Source of the DNA: Caenorhabditis remanei
Taxonomy: Eukaryota; Nematoda; Chromadorea; Rhabditida; Rhabditidae
NCBI RefSeq assembly: GCF_010183535.1
Contig: NC_071332.1
Coordinates: 9,176,001-9,240,000 of the forward strand
Length of the DNA: 64,000 bases
Direction: 5' to 3'
The notes beneath the pieces are model-generated. The model was not told the DNA's origin. It was given only the letters and a program-made list of their open reading frames with translations, and searched no databases. The position numbers were made by a program, and so were the translations under genes. Below, piece after piece: positions 35,307 to 46,250 of this stretch; within the stretch, counting starts at the first letter, position 1; each line of letters opens with the position of its first letter.

Positions 35307-36692
35307 TTATGATGATGTTGTAGTTGATGGTGGAGTTATACTCCCGACGAATTCTTCTATAATTTGCGGCAATCGGGGTGAACGACAAATGAATTTGTGA
35401 CCGAGTCCGTCGTCAGATGAGAATTCTTGGAATCTAATATCTCGATCGGCCTCTTTAGCCGCTTCATACAGTGCTCTACCTAATTTAACGGGCAGAATTT
35501 TGTCGTCCTCTGCGTGGAGGATTATTATCGGACAAGATACTCTGAAATTTGCGTAATACTTTGTTATCTATATTTTGCTTCTTACGATCTGATGCGTTTG
35601 TCGGATTGCATGGTGAGACCGACGCTATTTAGCGGTCTAATGATGATACGATCCACCATAAAATCATTCATCCAACTGAAAACTGTGAAGATTGGATGGT
35701 TTGTGACTGCATCTTTCAGATTGTTGAATGGAGATTCGAGAATTAGACCACACGGAGGTTGTTGTTCTTTCGACAGGTCTTGAACAAGTTTGCACGATAC
35801 ACTGAAATATGCATATTTATTTTCTTGTAAAATAGAGAGGAAACTTCATGTGTTATTTCCAATACGAGAAAAAAGGAACTACGTTAAAAGTGATCCTCAC
35901 TTCCTCTTACTTACCCTGTTCCCATAGAATGTCCCCAAACAATAATGGGAGTCTTTCCGCATTTTTCCTTCAACCATTCGTATACTGATCTTGCATCTTC
36001 AATAATTCCAATCTCAGTTGGAGTTCCTTCAGAATCACCATAGCCTCTGTAGTCAAAACACACGACATGATAGTTGCGTTCGCTGAGCAAGTTGTACATT
36101 TCGACACGATGATAGAACGTCCGATCGAACGAGTTTCCATGTGCGTAGAAAATGATTCTGAAAGCCGTCTTTTATTTTCTAGAAACAAGAAAGGTGAACA
36201 TTACTCACTTGTCTTCTGAATCTCTCATCATCTCCTCAAAATCACTGTTTGTTGGATGTTTTCCTTCCGTTCTCCATTCCAAACTTAATTTATGCGGCAA
36301 AATATGCCATACACCAATTTTTCCGCTTTTTCCTGGCAAGTGAAGCGATCTTCCGATTGACGTAACATTATTCGACGCCAGATCATTGTAATCGGTGTTC
36401 GGCAGACGTCCTTAACAAGGTAACATAGATTGAAGATAAGAGATAAGATAAGCAGAAACACTTGTTTCGGCACGAAGAAAAAGAAAAATGAAAAGAAAAC
36501 TAACGGAAGTTGAGGAAGAAGATGAACTGTGTGTAGTGGGGAAGAAAGTACACCAGTATTGGAAGGCAGATGACAATTGAGAGGACTAGAAGAGTAATAC
36601 ATAACAGCAATGGTTGAATAAGTGCACTGAAATTACGTTTGATCATTTTTCTACCCTCTGTCTCGGGTAACTCACATAAAATAGCCTATCAT
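35307..36692 (-). CDS. ABHD12-type serine hydrolase (lysophosphatidylserine lipase family), 344 aa
   Basis: A membrane-anchored alpha/beta hydrolase; ABHD12 hydrolyses lysophosphatidylserine and monoacylglycerols. Exons (minus): 36692-36676, 36626-36505, 36410-36209, 36157-35915, 35801-35586, 35541-35307. N-terminal TM anchor (ALIQPLLLCITLLVLSIVI). Oxyanion/His region YAHGNSFDR; conserved FDYRGYGDSEG; nucleophile in GHSMG (about 190); acid in HAEDDKI (about 280); catalytic His in GLGHK (about 318). The tail is Thr/Ser. The first exon encodes only five and two-thirds codons; an internal ATG in the following intron (MIKRNF, joining the same frame) would give an alternative start if that intron is retained. 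Confidence 0.92.
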
Positions 36693-37209
36693 GGTGTCGG
36701 TGTTTTGTTAATTAACCGCTGCCATTCGAGTAGTCGAGTCACCTGAATGAATACGAAATGAGGTGGTGGACAGTGTACTTTGAAAGTGAAAATGGAGGCA
36801 AAAAACTGGAAATGCTTAATAGACTAAAGGATTGAGAGGTTCAGAGAAGCAGAGGCATATACACACCCCAGGCAAAACACCCAAAGCTACCCAGGCACTT
36901 ATCGATTTTTCACTCTATGCTAGTGTTTTGTTTGTACTTGATGACGGTCAGGAGGAGCGCCTGACCGCCTGCCTGATTTATTTATTTGAAATAGTCCCAC
37001 AAGCTGTTTTTTCAACAGATTACGGTCGTCAAGTCTGCAAACATCCCAATGACAAAATCACGTACCTTTGTAAACCGTAATCACGAAATTGTTTCGTTAC
37101 AATTTCAGTATTTTCGACTCACTTTTTTTCTATTTGTGAAGATGTACAAAACAATATTACTCATCCTTATTTCAAAATTGTCAGTTATTTTTCATTGTTT
37201 TCAGACAAC
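36693..37209. other. Divergent intergenic region
   Basis: It lies between ABHD12-like (-) and NAA20 (+). The ORF at 36832-37080 has no support. GTTTTCAG ending at 37204 is a likely spliced-leader acceptor 5 nt before the NAA20 ATG. Confidence 0.45.
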
Positions 37210-37899
37210 ATGACAACTCTTCGACCATTCGACGTCGAAGATCTATTCAAATTCAACAATGTTAATTTGGATATCAATACGGAAACAGTATGTATTTAAT
37301 CATTCTAATAAATGACTCAATGACCAATTTATTTTCAGTACGGTTTCCAATTTTACTTGCACTACATGATAAACTTCCCGGAATACTATCAGGTTGCTGA
37401 GCATCCAAACGGGCAAATCATGGCGTACGGTGAGTTTTTTGTTAAATTTTTCCTTTATTTATTTTTGAGCTCCAGCTTGACATCAAAATTTTCAGTCATG
37501 GGAAAAATCGAAGGACGTGACACCAACTGGCACGGACACGTTACCGCCCTCTCGGTCGCTCCCGACTATCGCCGACTTGGACTTGCTGCCTACATGATGG
37601 AATACCTGGAAAAGACTTCTGAAGCGTAAATAGTTTTTCAAAGTGTGGCTCAAATAAATAAGCTGCAATTTTACAGTCGGAAAGCTTTCTTCGTCGATCT
37701 CTTCGTTCGAGTTTCCAACACTGTCGCAATCGAGTTGTACAAGAAGCTTGGGTATGTCGTTTATCGGCAAATCATTGGATACTACACCGGTGATCGTGAT
37801 GAAGATGCTTATGATATGCGAAAGTCACTGTCACGTGATCCTGAGCGGAAGGCGATGATCCCTTTAAACCACCCCGTTCACAGTCGGGATGTGGATTAA
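37210..37899 (+). CDS. N-terminal acetyltransferase B catalytic subunit (NAA20), 173 aa
   Basis: NatB acetylates nascent proteins that begin Met-Asp, Met-Glu, Met-Asn or Met-Gln at the ribosome, together with an NAA25-type auxiliary subunit. Exons: 37210-37287, 37339-37429, 37496-37625, 37677-37899. It is close to the human protein along its length: MTTLRPF, DLFKFNNVNLD, HGHVTALSVAPDYRRLGLAA (acetyl-CoA loop), FFVDLFVRVSN, LGYVVYR, DAYDMRKSLSRD and C-terminal IPLNHPV. Full length for the family. It converges with the gluconokinase gene 83 bp away. Confidence 0.96.
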
Positions 37900-37982
37900 C
37901 ATTAGGTCTTTTGCTAGGAATTGTTGTTTTCTATTTAATTCTTGTGCTTCTGCTTTCAATGTTCACCCAAAATTATTAAAAT

Positions 37983-38640
37983 TCAATTTTTCATTTCAAG
38001 TTCATTCAAACGAGTCATTATTGATTTAACAGTATAATCGACGTCATGATCCGCATCAATGACAATCACATTTGGTTCATCGTTCCCTGGCATCTCTAAT
38101 GTTGCCAATTGGCTATTCAGTAGTGTAGATGGCATGAAGTGTCCAGGGCGAGAACTAACCCGTTGTTCAAGAACTTCCCTGCAAAATTGAAACGATGGAT
38201 GCGTGAAAATGTGCGAAAATGGGAAAAAACGGACGGAAGTGGAAGCGAATTTGAGTTGATTGTTGTCCATTTTCACTCTTTTCTCGCTACTTTTCTCTCG
38301 CCCCCTTTTTTGAACTCAGCAAAACTTGCCTTTTTAAATTCAGCAAAATGAAAAACGCGCCTCCTTTCCCATCCGTTTTGCGGGAGAGCTGTTCGGAAAG
38401 AATTGTGCGATACGATTTTTTTAAGGCGGAACATGCGATGACGTGGCCAGGCTCAGTATTCGCAAATGTATTGATGGTTCGGAGCCAAGGAAGTCGATCC
38501 ACATCGTTCAGAGGAGTACCCGAACGCATTTTTGAAATACTGTCTTTCGAATGGAATGAATCTCCATCTTTAAATGGTCGGCCGAGTTCTGTTGCTAGAG
38601 CAAGACCTATCGTACTTTTTCCACATCCGCTCACGCCCAT
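37983..38640 (-). CDS. Gluconokinase, 168 aa
   Basis: It phosphorylates gluconate to 6-phosphogluconate, feeding the pentose phosphate pathway. Exons (minus): 38652-38330 (coding from 38640) and 38178-37983. Walker A is GVSGCGKST; then FKDGDSFHSKDSISKM, VIACSALKKSYR and the family signature SSRPGHFMP. The intron starts with GC (AAAAG|GCAAGT), a strong match to the GC-AG donor consensus. Start chosen at ATG 38640, 12 nt after TTTTTGTAG (38653), read as a trans-splice acceptor. The alternative is a cis exon with ATG 38732, which lies inside the upstream coding sequence. Downstream gene of a probable operon. Confidence 0.9.
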
Positions 38641-38652
38641 CACGTATATGGT

Positions 38653-38718
38653 CTACAAAAAGTATATAACATAGTTAAACAATAACTAAAAGTTTATTTA
38701 AAAAATCGAAAAATTACA
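38653..38718 (-). promoter_or_regulatory. Intercistronic region with AATAAA and trans-splice acceptor
   Basis: On the minus strand the DMAC1-like stop (38719) is followed after 20 nt by AATAAA (38698-38693), a U-rich stretch and the acceptor TTTTTGTAG ending at 38653, then the gluconokinase ATG. This is the usual order in nematode operons (3'-end formation coupled to SL2 trans-splicing), with only about 40 nt between signal and acceptor. Confidence 0.65.
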
Positions 38719-39739
38719 TCAGTGTTTAACATGTTTTGTAGGATCAATCGATTCGAATGGAGGTAGATAGAACCAGCGGGCAACAGACGCGTAGAATGGC
38801 ACTGAAAGACATTTCAAATTGTTTTTCGATTAAACCCCGAAAATGATCAGTAAAACAAAAAAGCGAAAATTACCTGCTGATAATGATCGAATTATTTGAC
38901 GAGTTACTGGCCTCGTTGCATAGTATCCGACGGGTCTTGTGGCAAAAATTATATAGCAGCCGATGCCGAAAAGACTGGAAAAATAACAATTTTACGAATT
39001 CTGATAGTGAGATGAGAAAGCATTTACCTAGCCGTGCCGATGATTTTGCACGAGACACAGTCTTGTTCGGCTGCTGGCTGTGAAGTATCTGGTGGAGCCA
39101 GCTGTAAATCAAGTTTGACTTTTATAAACTTTTCAGTAAGCTCGATTTAAATAGAAGAATCTTAAGAATAAGAAAAATACAGTAGTCTTTCTCAAAATTC
39201 AATTGTTGCAATCTAGTTTTCAAGGATATCTCTGCACATTTTTAAATCCGGAAAATGAACAAGTAGAATTTCAAGTATCTTCTTTTTATTTCAATGAATT
39301 AATCAACGTGAGAAGGGACAAGAAGGTGTCAAATGACGTTTTCATCTCAAATTTCTCGTTTTGATACATGGCTGGCAAGCGCGCTCCGTCGCACGTAAGG
39401 TGTACTTCTCGCGGAAAAGCAAAAAATAAAATTTTTCAGTTTAATTTTTCAACTTTCATCTATTCATAGACCAATTCATACATAAAATGTAGCCTAATCT
39501 GATTAAAAATGTTTTTAATCTGTCATTCCATAATGATGCTATTTGAACTTGCATCTCTGTGCCACCTATACCATTCTAAACATGATGAAGACTACTAGGA
39601 ATTACATAGCAATGAACACTATTTTTGGAGCCCTAAATGCTCAATTCATAGTCTAAGAAAATCCAAATGTAGTTCATCATAATGTTTTCTACGTTAACCT
39701 AATTTTCAACTCACCTTGTTTCACCAGTTGAATTTTCAT
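38719..39739 (-). CDS. DMAC1/TMEM261-like mitochondrial complex I assembly factor
   Basis: Certain exons (minus): 39101-39028, 38974-38874, 38801-38719. They encode APPDTSQPAAEQ, DCVSCKIIGTASLFGIGCY (the DMAC1-type C-x2-C next to a hydrophobic Gly-rich helix), then polar YYATRPVTRQIIRS and PFESIDPTKHVKH. Human DMAC1 helps build the distal membrane arm of complex I. The 5' end is unresolved. A 15-nt first exon (39739-39725, MKIQL) joins in frame by donor GTGAAA. A longer form could begin at 40063 (exon 40063-40026 plus 39923-39725) with a very hydrophobic N-terminus. The stronger nearby donor (39714) breaks the frame. First gene of a probable operon with gluconokinase. Confidence 0.65.
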
Positions 39740-42700
39740 CGCCTCACCGGAAATCCAATTTTCTGTTTCCTCTCCCATGCTATCCATTTCCGATACAACC
39801 ACCGCTAATCGTTCCCGACAACCCATAACCTTATCAACATTCCCTTCCACTTTCAATAGACAGACGATGAGGGAGAGAGTGAAAAATAGAAAGGGAAGTG
39901 CAAATCCGGCAAAGAACACGAAGCTTGAAAGAAGAAGAAAAACGGAGAGAAGAAGAAGAAGCGGCCACTCTTTTTCTACTGTGTCCGTCTAATCCTCACG
40001 TGTTTTGTGGCCGGCTAGGGCTCACAAAAACTGAAGTGACTTGAGAAGAAGAAGCATCATCATGTTGATGATGATGAAGGATAAAAAATATTTTTTGTGT
40101 GATTTTGACGCCTCAGTCGCGGCCGCAACAGCAGCCACGGGCTTCTGGAGCTTTCAAAAAGTTCAATTCTCAGTTTTCGAGTTCTTGGTCACGTTTTCTT
40201 CTCGACTCGCAGTTGATTTGAACTATCAAGTTCGTCTACATTATCAGAAAAAGTAAACATTCTGCTATTACTTTCTCGTACAACTCTAATTAGCATATCT
40301 CTTTCATTTGCAAGCTGTTGCCCCCTCTAAAGTGAATGAAAAAGATATTCATTCATCAGTTTCCCACATTTGCATCTTCTCTCATACGCTCTTCTAGTTT
40401 TTTTTTCTCATTGGCCTTCAACGGAAATTGAATCGTTCTTAGTGGTAGAGCAGCTTGTTGTTGCCGTGAAATCTAGAGAAAATGAGGAATATGACCCTCA
40501 TCCGAATGAAAAGTAGAACTGTTGTGTCGGAGGTAAAGAGAAAGAGGGCATAGATACTAGCCAATTACAATAATGCAGGTTCGCGTAAACAATACGTCAT
40601 TTCTATTCTACGGGAAACGTAAACCGTGTACGGAATTGAGAGTTCCTCCCTCATGAATATGAAGGTTTAATTGTTTTGTAAACAATGCCGTTCGTCCGAA
40701 GTGACGTGTGTTATTCCCTTATGGAAATGTTTCATCTGATAATTGGTAAAATTCTTTCGCGAAGTACAGTGCCTTTCATAGTTTCACTCCGAATTGCCTT
40801 GATTACTCTTTCCTGATGTGACATCTGAAATGGTTTACATATTCTTCGAAATCGAGCAGATCTTCTCTAAAGACCTCACCTTTCCAGAAGATATTAAGAA
40901 CTTCTCGGACTGTAAGGCATAATCCTCTGTGACTACCGTTACCGTAACGGCATGGTTCTGAACAACATTGCTGTGAAAATACCGAATCTAAACCTTTTCC
41001 AAAACTCTAGGCTCTCAGCATTTTCCCAAATTTTATTCAGCGTTTGATCTAGGTAATGAAAACAAATTCTGCGGTAAACGTTGCTGTCCTGTCATAACAC
41101 CTGCAAAACACCACAGAAGGTTGTTCGGGCTGTTTGTCTGGGTCGTGGACCCCAAACCGCTTTACTCGACCCGTACAACCTCTCCCTATTCCCAATGTGT
41201 ATACGTGTCCCTCCTTGTGTGTCCTCCAATACCTCATCTCGCACCGACCATACCCTCTCTATTCTACTATCTAACCACATACCTTCCACTCGTTTTTCTT
41301 TTTCCCTCTTTCTGTACGTCCTTCTTTCTATTTCTGTTCATCTCTTTCTCTCTTTCCCGTATACTTCCCGTGAGTGCGCATAAGCGTACAGTAACACGGT
41401 TGGTAGACCGGCAGAGGTGGAAGGAAAGAGTGTTTGTGTGTTGTGAGTATGAGTGTGCGGTGCGTAGAGGTGCGCGACAAGACGGGACGTCTTTTTTCTA
41501 TCGATTTTCTGCCGCATCGTTCGCTCGAAATGGAGAGAAGAAGACCCGTATATTTTATTGTTTTGCGAGAGGTGACAGGTCGCTGTAAATTTGCATTTTA
41601 ATTCACCCTCCAGGTCTCCCTCTTTTCATCCAATACGTGTCTGTTTGTCAATAAACGTATGAGATTCAATGATGGTTGATTTTTAGATTCAGCGATGATT
41701 CCTATTATTTCCTTCTTTTTGTCTGTTCTAGATTTATTCACTATGAAGTATTCCCAATAGAATAGCTTCGAAAGTTGAGAAGAACTTTCTAAAAATTCTA
41801 CCTCGATTGTGATAATCCCAAATCTCTAACTTCAAACTTTGCTAATGATCAAATTTCCGGATATCCGCTTTAATATTTTCAACTTTCCACTATGAATTGC
41901 AACTTGGAGCGATAGATTACATGATTTCATTTAGATTAAGAATAATATAATATTTCAAAAATTATTCATTTAAATTTAAATACTGTACAAATATCAGCAA
42001 CATCTTCCTAATGATGAATACTTGATTCGACAATCAAATTATCTTGTTTTAACTGTTTCTCGAATAATTCTTTATTTACTTCTGATTATCTGTCTTCTTA
42101 ATTGCTCATACTTCAACTGGAACGAACTGAAACCATCGAACATGCCATATTTTCAACCATTCGAAAGCACTATTTTTATTAATGTCCTTCTCGTCTATAT
42201 TTGGTTCCTTGCTGTCCCCCCGAGTCCCCGCGTCTTCCCACACTCAATTTCTCCTTATCAATCTCTCTTTGGCCCTGCGGGTGTCACCTACGCCTAATCG
42301 ATAGCGTGCTGATTCATCGCACCGCTTGCTTTTGTTTGATAAAAATATTGTCGTCCTCCTCCCGTCCGATGCCACCTCACACAGCTCCTCCTTTTCTATT
42401 TTTCAACGTTCCTTTCTCTCTTTGCGCCTTGGTTCAGCGTTTATGGCCCTATCGAATTCCAGATTTCTTTCTTTCCTTTTTTGATTTTGGCTCTGTTGCG
42501 GTCTTCCTTTTTCATCTTAAAGATATTGCGTGACAACACATAGATTTTCCGATCCCTCCTCCTTCTTCTCTCCTTCCATATGTATTTCTATTTCTATTCC
42601 TTCTTGTGGTGTGAGAAGAGCCCTCCCCTTCTATTCTATCGTCTCTATAAACTCCCCATCTCTTTTCTTCATCTCCTCCCTCTTCTCGAGAGCTCCCAGC

Positions 42701-42927
42701 TCACACATACTAGAAGAAGCAGAAGATGGAGAAAAAAGAAGGAAGCGAAAAAAAGAGATTGAAGCAGATTTTCATTGCAGACACGAGTAGATTAACCGTG
42801 TGGCAGAAGCAGAAGCAGCAACAACGGCTACGGCGAGGACGACGGACGGAGCAGTGCGCACCACCACGAGCCAGTCAAAAGGGTCCCACACACGTATAGA
42901 CTCCACCATCAACTCCACAACACCAGA
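39740..42927. other. Intergenic region upstream of let-413
   Basis: About 3 kb. Apart from the possible upstream exon of the DMAC1-like gene (39725-39923, 40026-40063), no gene is supported. Pyrimidine-rich tracts (41270-41380, 42330-42690) make long but low-complexity ORFs. It probably contains the let-413 promoter and 5' UTR. Confidence 0.45.
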
Positions 42928-45900
42928 ATGCCGGCCTTCTTCTGTCTACCGATGGCGTGTCAACGTCAGGTTGATTCGTTAGATCGGAGTCAGTCGAACC
43001 TTCAGTCAGTTCCAACCGACATCTTTAGGTGAGTATTTCGGTCAAACAGTATCTCGAATAAGTTCTGATTCTGATTTTCCAGGTTTCGCAAACTCGAGGA
43101 TCTGAACCTAACCATGAATAACATCAAAGAACTTGACAGAAGGTTATTCACACTTCGACATCTCCGAGTTCTCGATGTTTCGGACAATGAAGTTTCAGTT
43201 TTACCGCCCGATATAGGACAACTCACCCAATTGATTGAACTGAACTTAAACAGAAACACTATCACAGACATACCCGAGACGCTGAAAAACTGTAAATTTC
43301 TGACGAATCTCAATTTGAATGGTAATCCGTTCACAAGGTGAGTCCTTTTTTGTTTGTTTGAACTGATAGAATATTTGATTTGGAAAGAGAAAGTATAAGG
43401 CAAGTGTGCGAAACGACAATCCTAGAAAAAACGTCTTTATTTGTTCTGTCATGTTTTGTATAACGTTCAAGCGACGCACAGTTCATAATAGAAACCATGA
43501 GAATTCTCTAGAATTTTTTGTAGTTACAGTATACTAGCCCAACAAACCGGAAAGCAAACAGACACTGTGAATACAATGCATTGAATGTTGACGTAGTAAT
43601 TCATCATTAAAATTGAATGAATCTGAAGTTCAGATAATAAGCAATCGTTATTCTGGCTCACTGTCACAATAACACTCAATTTTAACTTTCAGATTACCCG
43701 AAAGTATTTGTGAATGTTCCTCTATCACGATTCTCTCATTAAACGATACTACTCTAACATCACTACCAGCCAACATCGGATCACTGGTGAATTTGCGAGT
43801 TCTCGAGGCTCGCGAGAACCATCTAAAAACGATTCCGCTTTCGATTGTGGAGTTGAAACAGCTTGAAGAGCTCGATCTTGGGCAGAATGAAATAGAGGAT
43901 TTACCGGCGAAAATTGGAAAATTGACGAGTCTTCGAGAGTTTTATGCTGATATGAACAATCTTGGAACACTGCCCGATAGTATTTCCGATTGTAGGATGC
44001 TTGATCAGTTGGGTGAGTTTTTGAGAATCTAGAACAGGATCTTTTGAAGAATAAAAAAGCTTACAGACGTGTCAGAAAACCAAATTAATCGATTACCCGA
44101 AAATCTTGGAAGTATGTCAAGTCTCACTGATTTGAATGTTTCTATGAATGATATTCCCGAGTTGCCACGATCAATTGGAAATCTGAAACGACTGCAAATG
44201 TTGAAAGTGGAAAGAAATAATTTGACTCAACTGACACCGGAAATTGGGCATTGTTCGGCGTTAACTGAATTGTATTTAGGACAAAATATGTTGACGGTGA
44301 GTATATAATCAAACCTTTATCTAATTTTTTCTAATAATACATATGGAGTCGAAATCTGGGCGTACCATACGCTCCACCTTAAAAAAGGAAATGGAAGTAT
44401 CTTGAACACTCTGATGTTTTTATCAACATAATAGTTTTTTACAGGACCTTCCCGACAGTATAGGAGATCTGAAAAATCTTACGACCCTCAATGTAGATTG
44501 CAACAATCTCATCGAGATTCCAGAAACAGTGAGTTTTGATGAAATTTCAAGCGAAATTCAATTTAAAAATTCAGATTGGAAGCTGTAAATCGTTGACTGT
44601 TTTGTCCCTGCGACAAAACCTGATCAGTGAATTACCGATGACAATTGGAAAATGTGAAAATATGACTGTTCTAGATGTTGCCTCCAATAAGCTTACAAGT
44701 TTACCATTCACAGTTAAAGTCCTATACAAGCTCCAAGCACTTTGGCTCAGTGAGAATCAGACTCAATCGATTCTGAAACTCTCTGAAATTCGAGATGCCA
44801 AGACTGGAATTAAAGTTGTTACATGCTACCTGTTACCACAAGTAGATGCTATCGAAGGTGGTGGACATGTACAGCATCAACCCGATAGAGGAGCTTTCGT
44901 CGGTGGACCAAAAGTTCATTTCCATGATCAGCAAGATAGTACTTTCGAAGAAGATAGAGCTGCTGAAGTACATCTTGGAAACTTTGAACGACACAACACA
45001 CCTCATCCAAAAACGCCGAAACACAAAAAAGGATCGATTGATGGACATATGTTACCGCATGAAATGGATCAACCCCGGCAACTTTCATTAGTTTCGAACC
45101 ATCGAACATCAACTTCATCATTTGGCGAATCTAGCAATTCAATCAATCGGGATCTATCTGATATCAGGTTCATTGACGCTCCCGCTTCGTGAGTGTGGTT
45201 TTGTTGTCCCTTTGTTTCTATCCATTATTTATTGCACGATTGTTTCTTTCCATATGTTTTCTTTCCATTCGATATTCCAATCGCAACCCAAAAGTGAGAG
45301 AATGAGATCTGAAAATGCTTGATTTTGAGAAAAAAAAAAACTAATCACATTTGTTTTCTTATCAGTTGTCTCATTTTTGGAACGGTATTATGTTTCTTCT
45401 TATGCTTTTTGCTTTTCCAGAATGCCTAACGGTCTCCGAGAAGTTACAATCTCTCCAGAACGAGAGGAACTACACCAACAAACTCCGCAACCCCAACAAC
45501 AGCTGGGTACATCAATGTCAAGTCTATCCAATCTCGGATCCAGTAATCAGCTAATTATCAAAATTCAAAGAGATAACAGCGGGAAGTGAGTTGACTTTCT
45601 TTGATTTATTTTCCTTCTGTAAACTTCATAACTTTCCTTTCATAACTTTTCCTAAGTTCTAGATTGGGTCTTTCCTTCGCTGGTGGTATCTCTAACGATC
45701 CTGCACCGAACAGTAACGGCGATTCGGGTCTTTTCGTAACAAAAGTGACAAAGGGAAGTGCTGCGGATCGGTGTGGTCTTCGAGAGGGCGATAAACTCAT
45801 TCGTGCCAACGACATCAATATGATCAACGCATCGCAGGATGACGCAATGTCAGCCATCAAGAAACGGGAAACTGTCGAATTGGTCGTTTTGAGGAGGTCA

Positions 45901-46250
45901 CCATCCCCGGTTTCGAGAACTTCTGTGAGTAGGCCATGTGAGTATTTGCCTCGGTGGCAATTAGAATTAGGTCAAGCACTTTGTGTTGGGATTTCATTCT
46001 GTTTAGGGTTTTAGTTATGCGGGAGTTTAGAAATCTTAATTTTAAAAACTATAAAATATTGGGTTCCGCTGATTCTTTTTTTTCTATCTGCTGTGCACCC
46101 ATTTCCAGTTTCTATTAGAATCAAAAGTTCAATATATAATTTCAGGAAGTGAGTCTAAGTGGCAGTGCTCATGAGCTCAACCATCTTGATGCGGGTTCTC
46201 CAGATAGTACTATGTTCCTTCCTTCCAACACTCCAGTGTATGCTTCCTAA
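42928..46250 (+). CDS. let-413: LET-413, LAP-family polarity scaffold (Scribble/Erbin type), 711 aa
   Basis: A basolateral scaffold that positions epithelial junctions and restricts apical proteins. Exons: 42928-43028, 43083-43337, 43693-44012, 44067-44296, 44445-44528, 44575-45188, 45421-45585, 45663-45924, 46146-46250. N-terminus MPAFFCLPMACQRQVDSLD, then about 16 leucine-rich repeats (residues 35-400, for example LEDLNLTMNNIKELD, LVLSLRQ-type units), a LAP-specific region (SENQTQSILKL, DQPRQLSLVSNH), and one PDZ domain (about 575-665: LGLSFAGG carboxylate loop, GLFVTKVTKGSAADRCGLREGD). The end is NTPVYAS. Full length for the C. elegans protein as I recall it. An alternative donor at 45168 would drop seven residues (FIDAPAS). 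Confidence 0.96.

Noticed and set aside
36832..37080. 82-codon plus-strand ORF upstream of NAA20
   Set aside because: It lies in a divergent promoter region and has no homology or conserved-looking composition.
39777..40256. Plus-strand ORFs opposite the DMAC1-like 5' region
   Set aside because: They are antisense shadows of AG-rich sequence, without start context or homology.
41121..41588. 155-codon ORF upstream of let-413
   Set aside because: Most of it is a pyrimidine-rich low-complexity tract (Phe/Leu/Ser), overlapping ORFs in other frames of the same tract.
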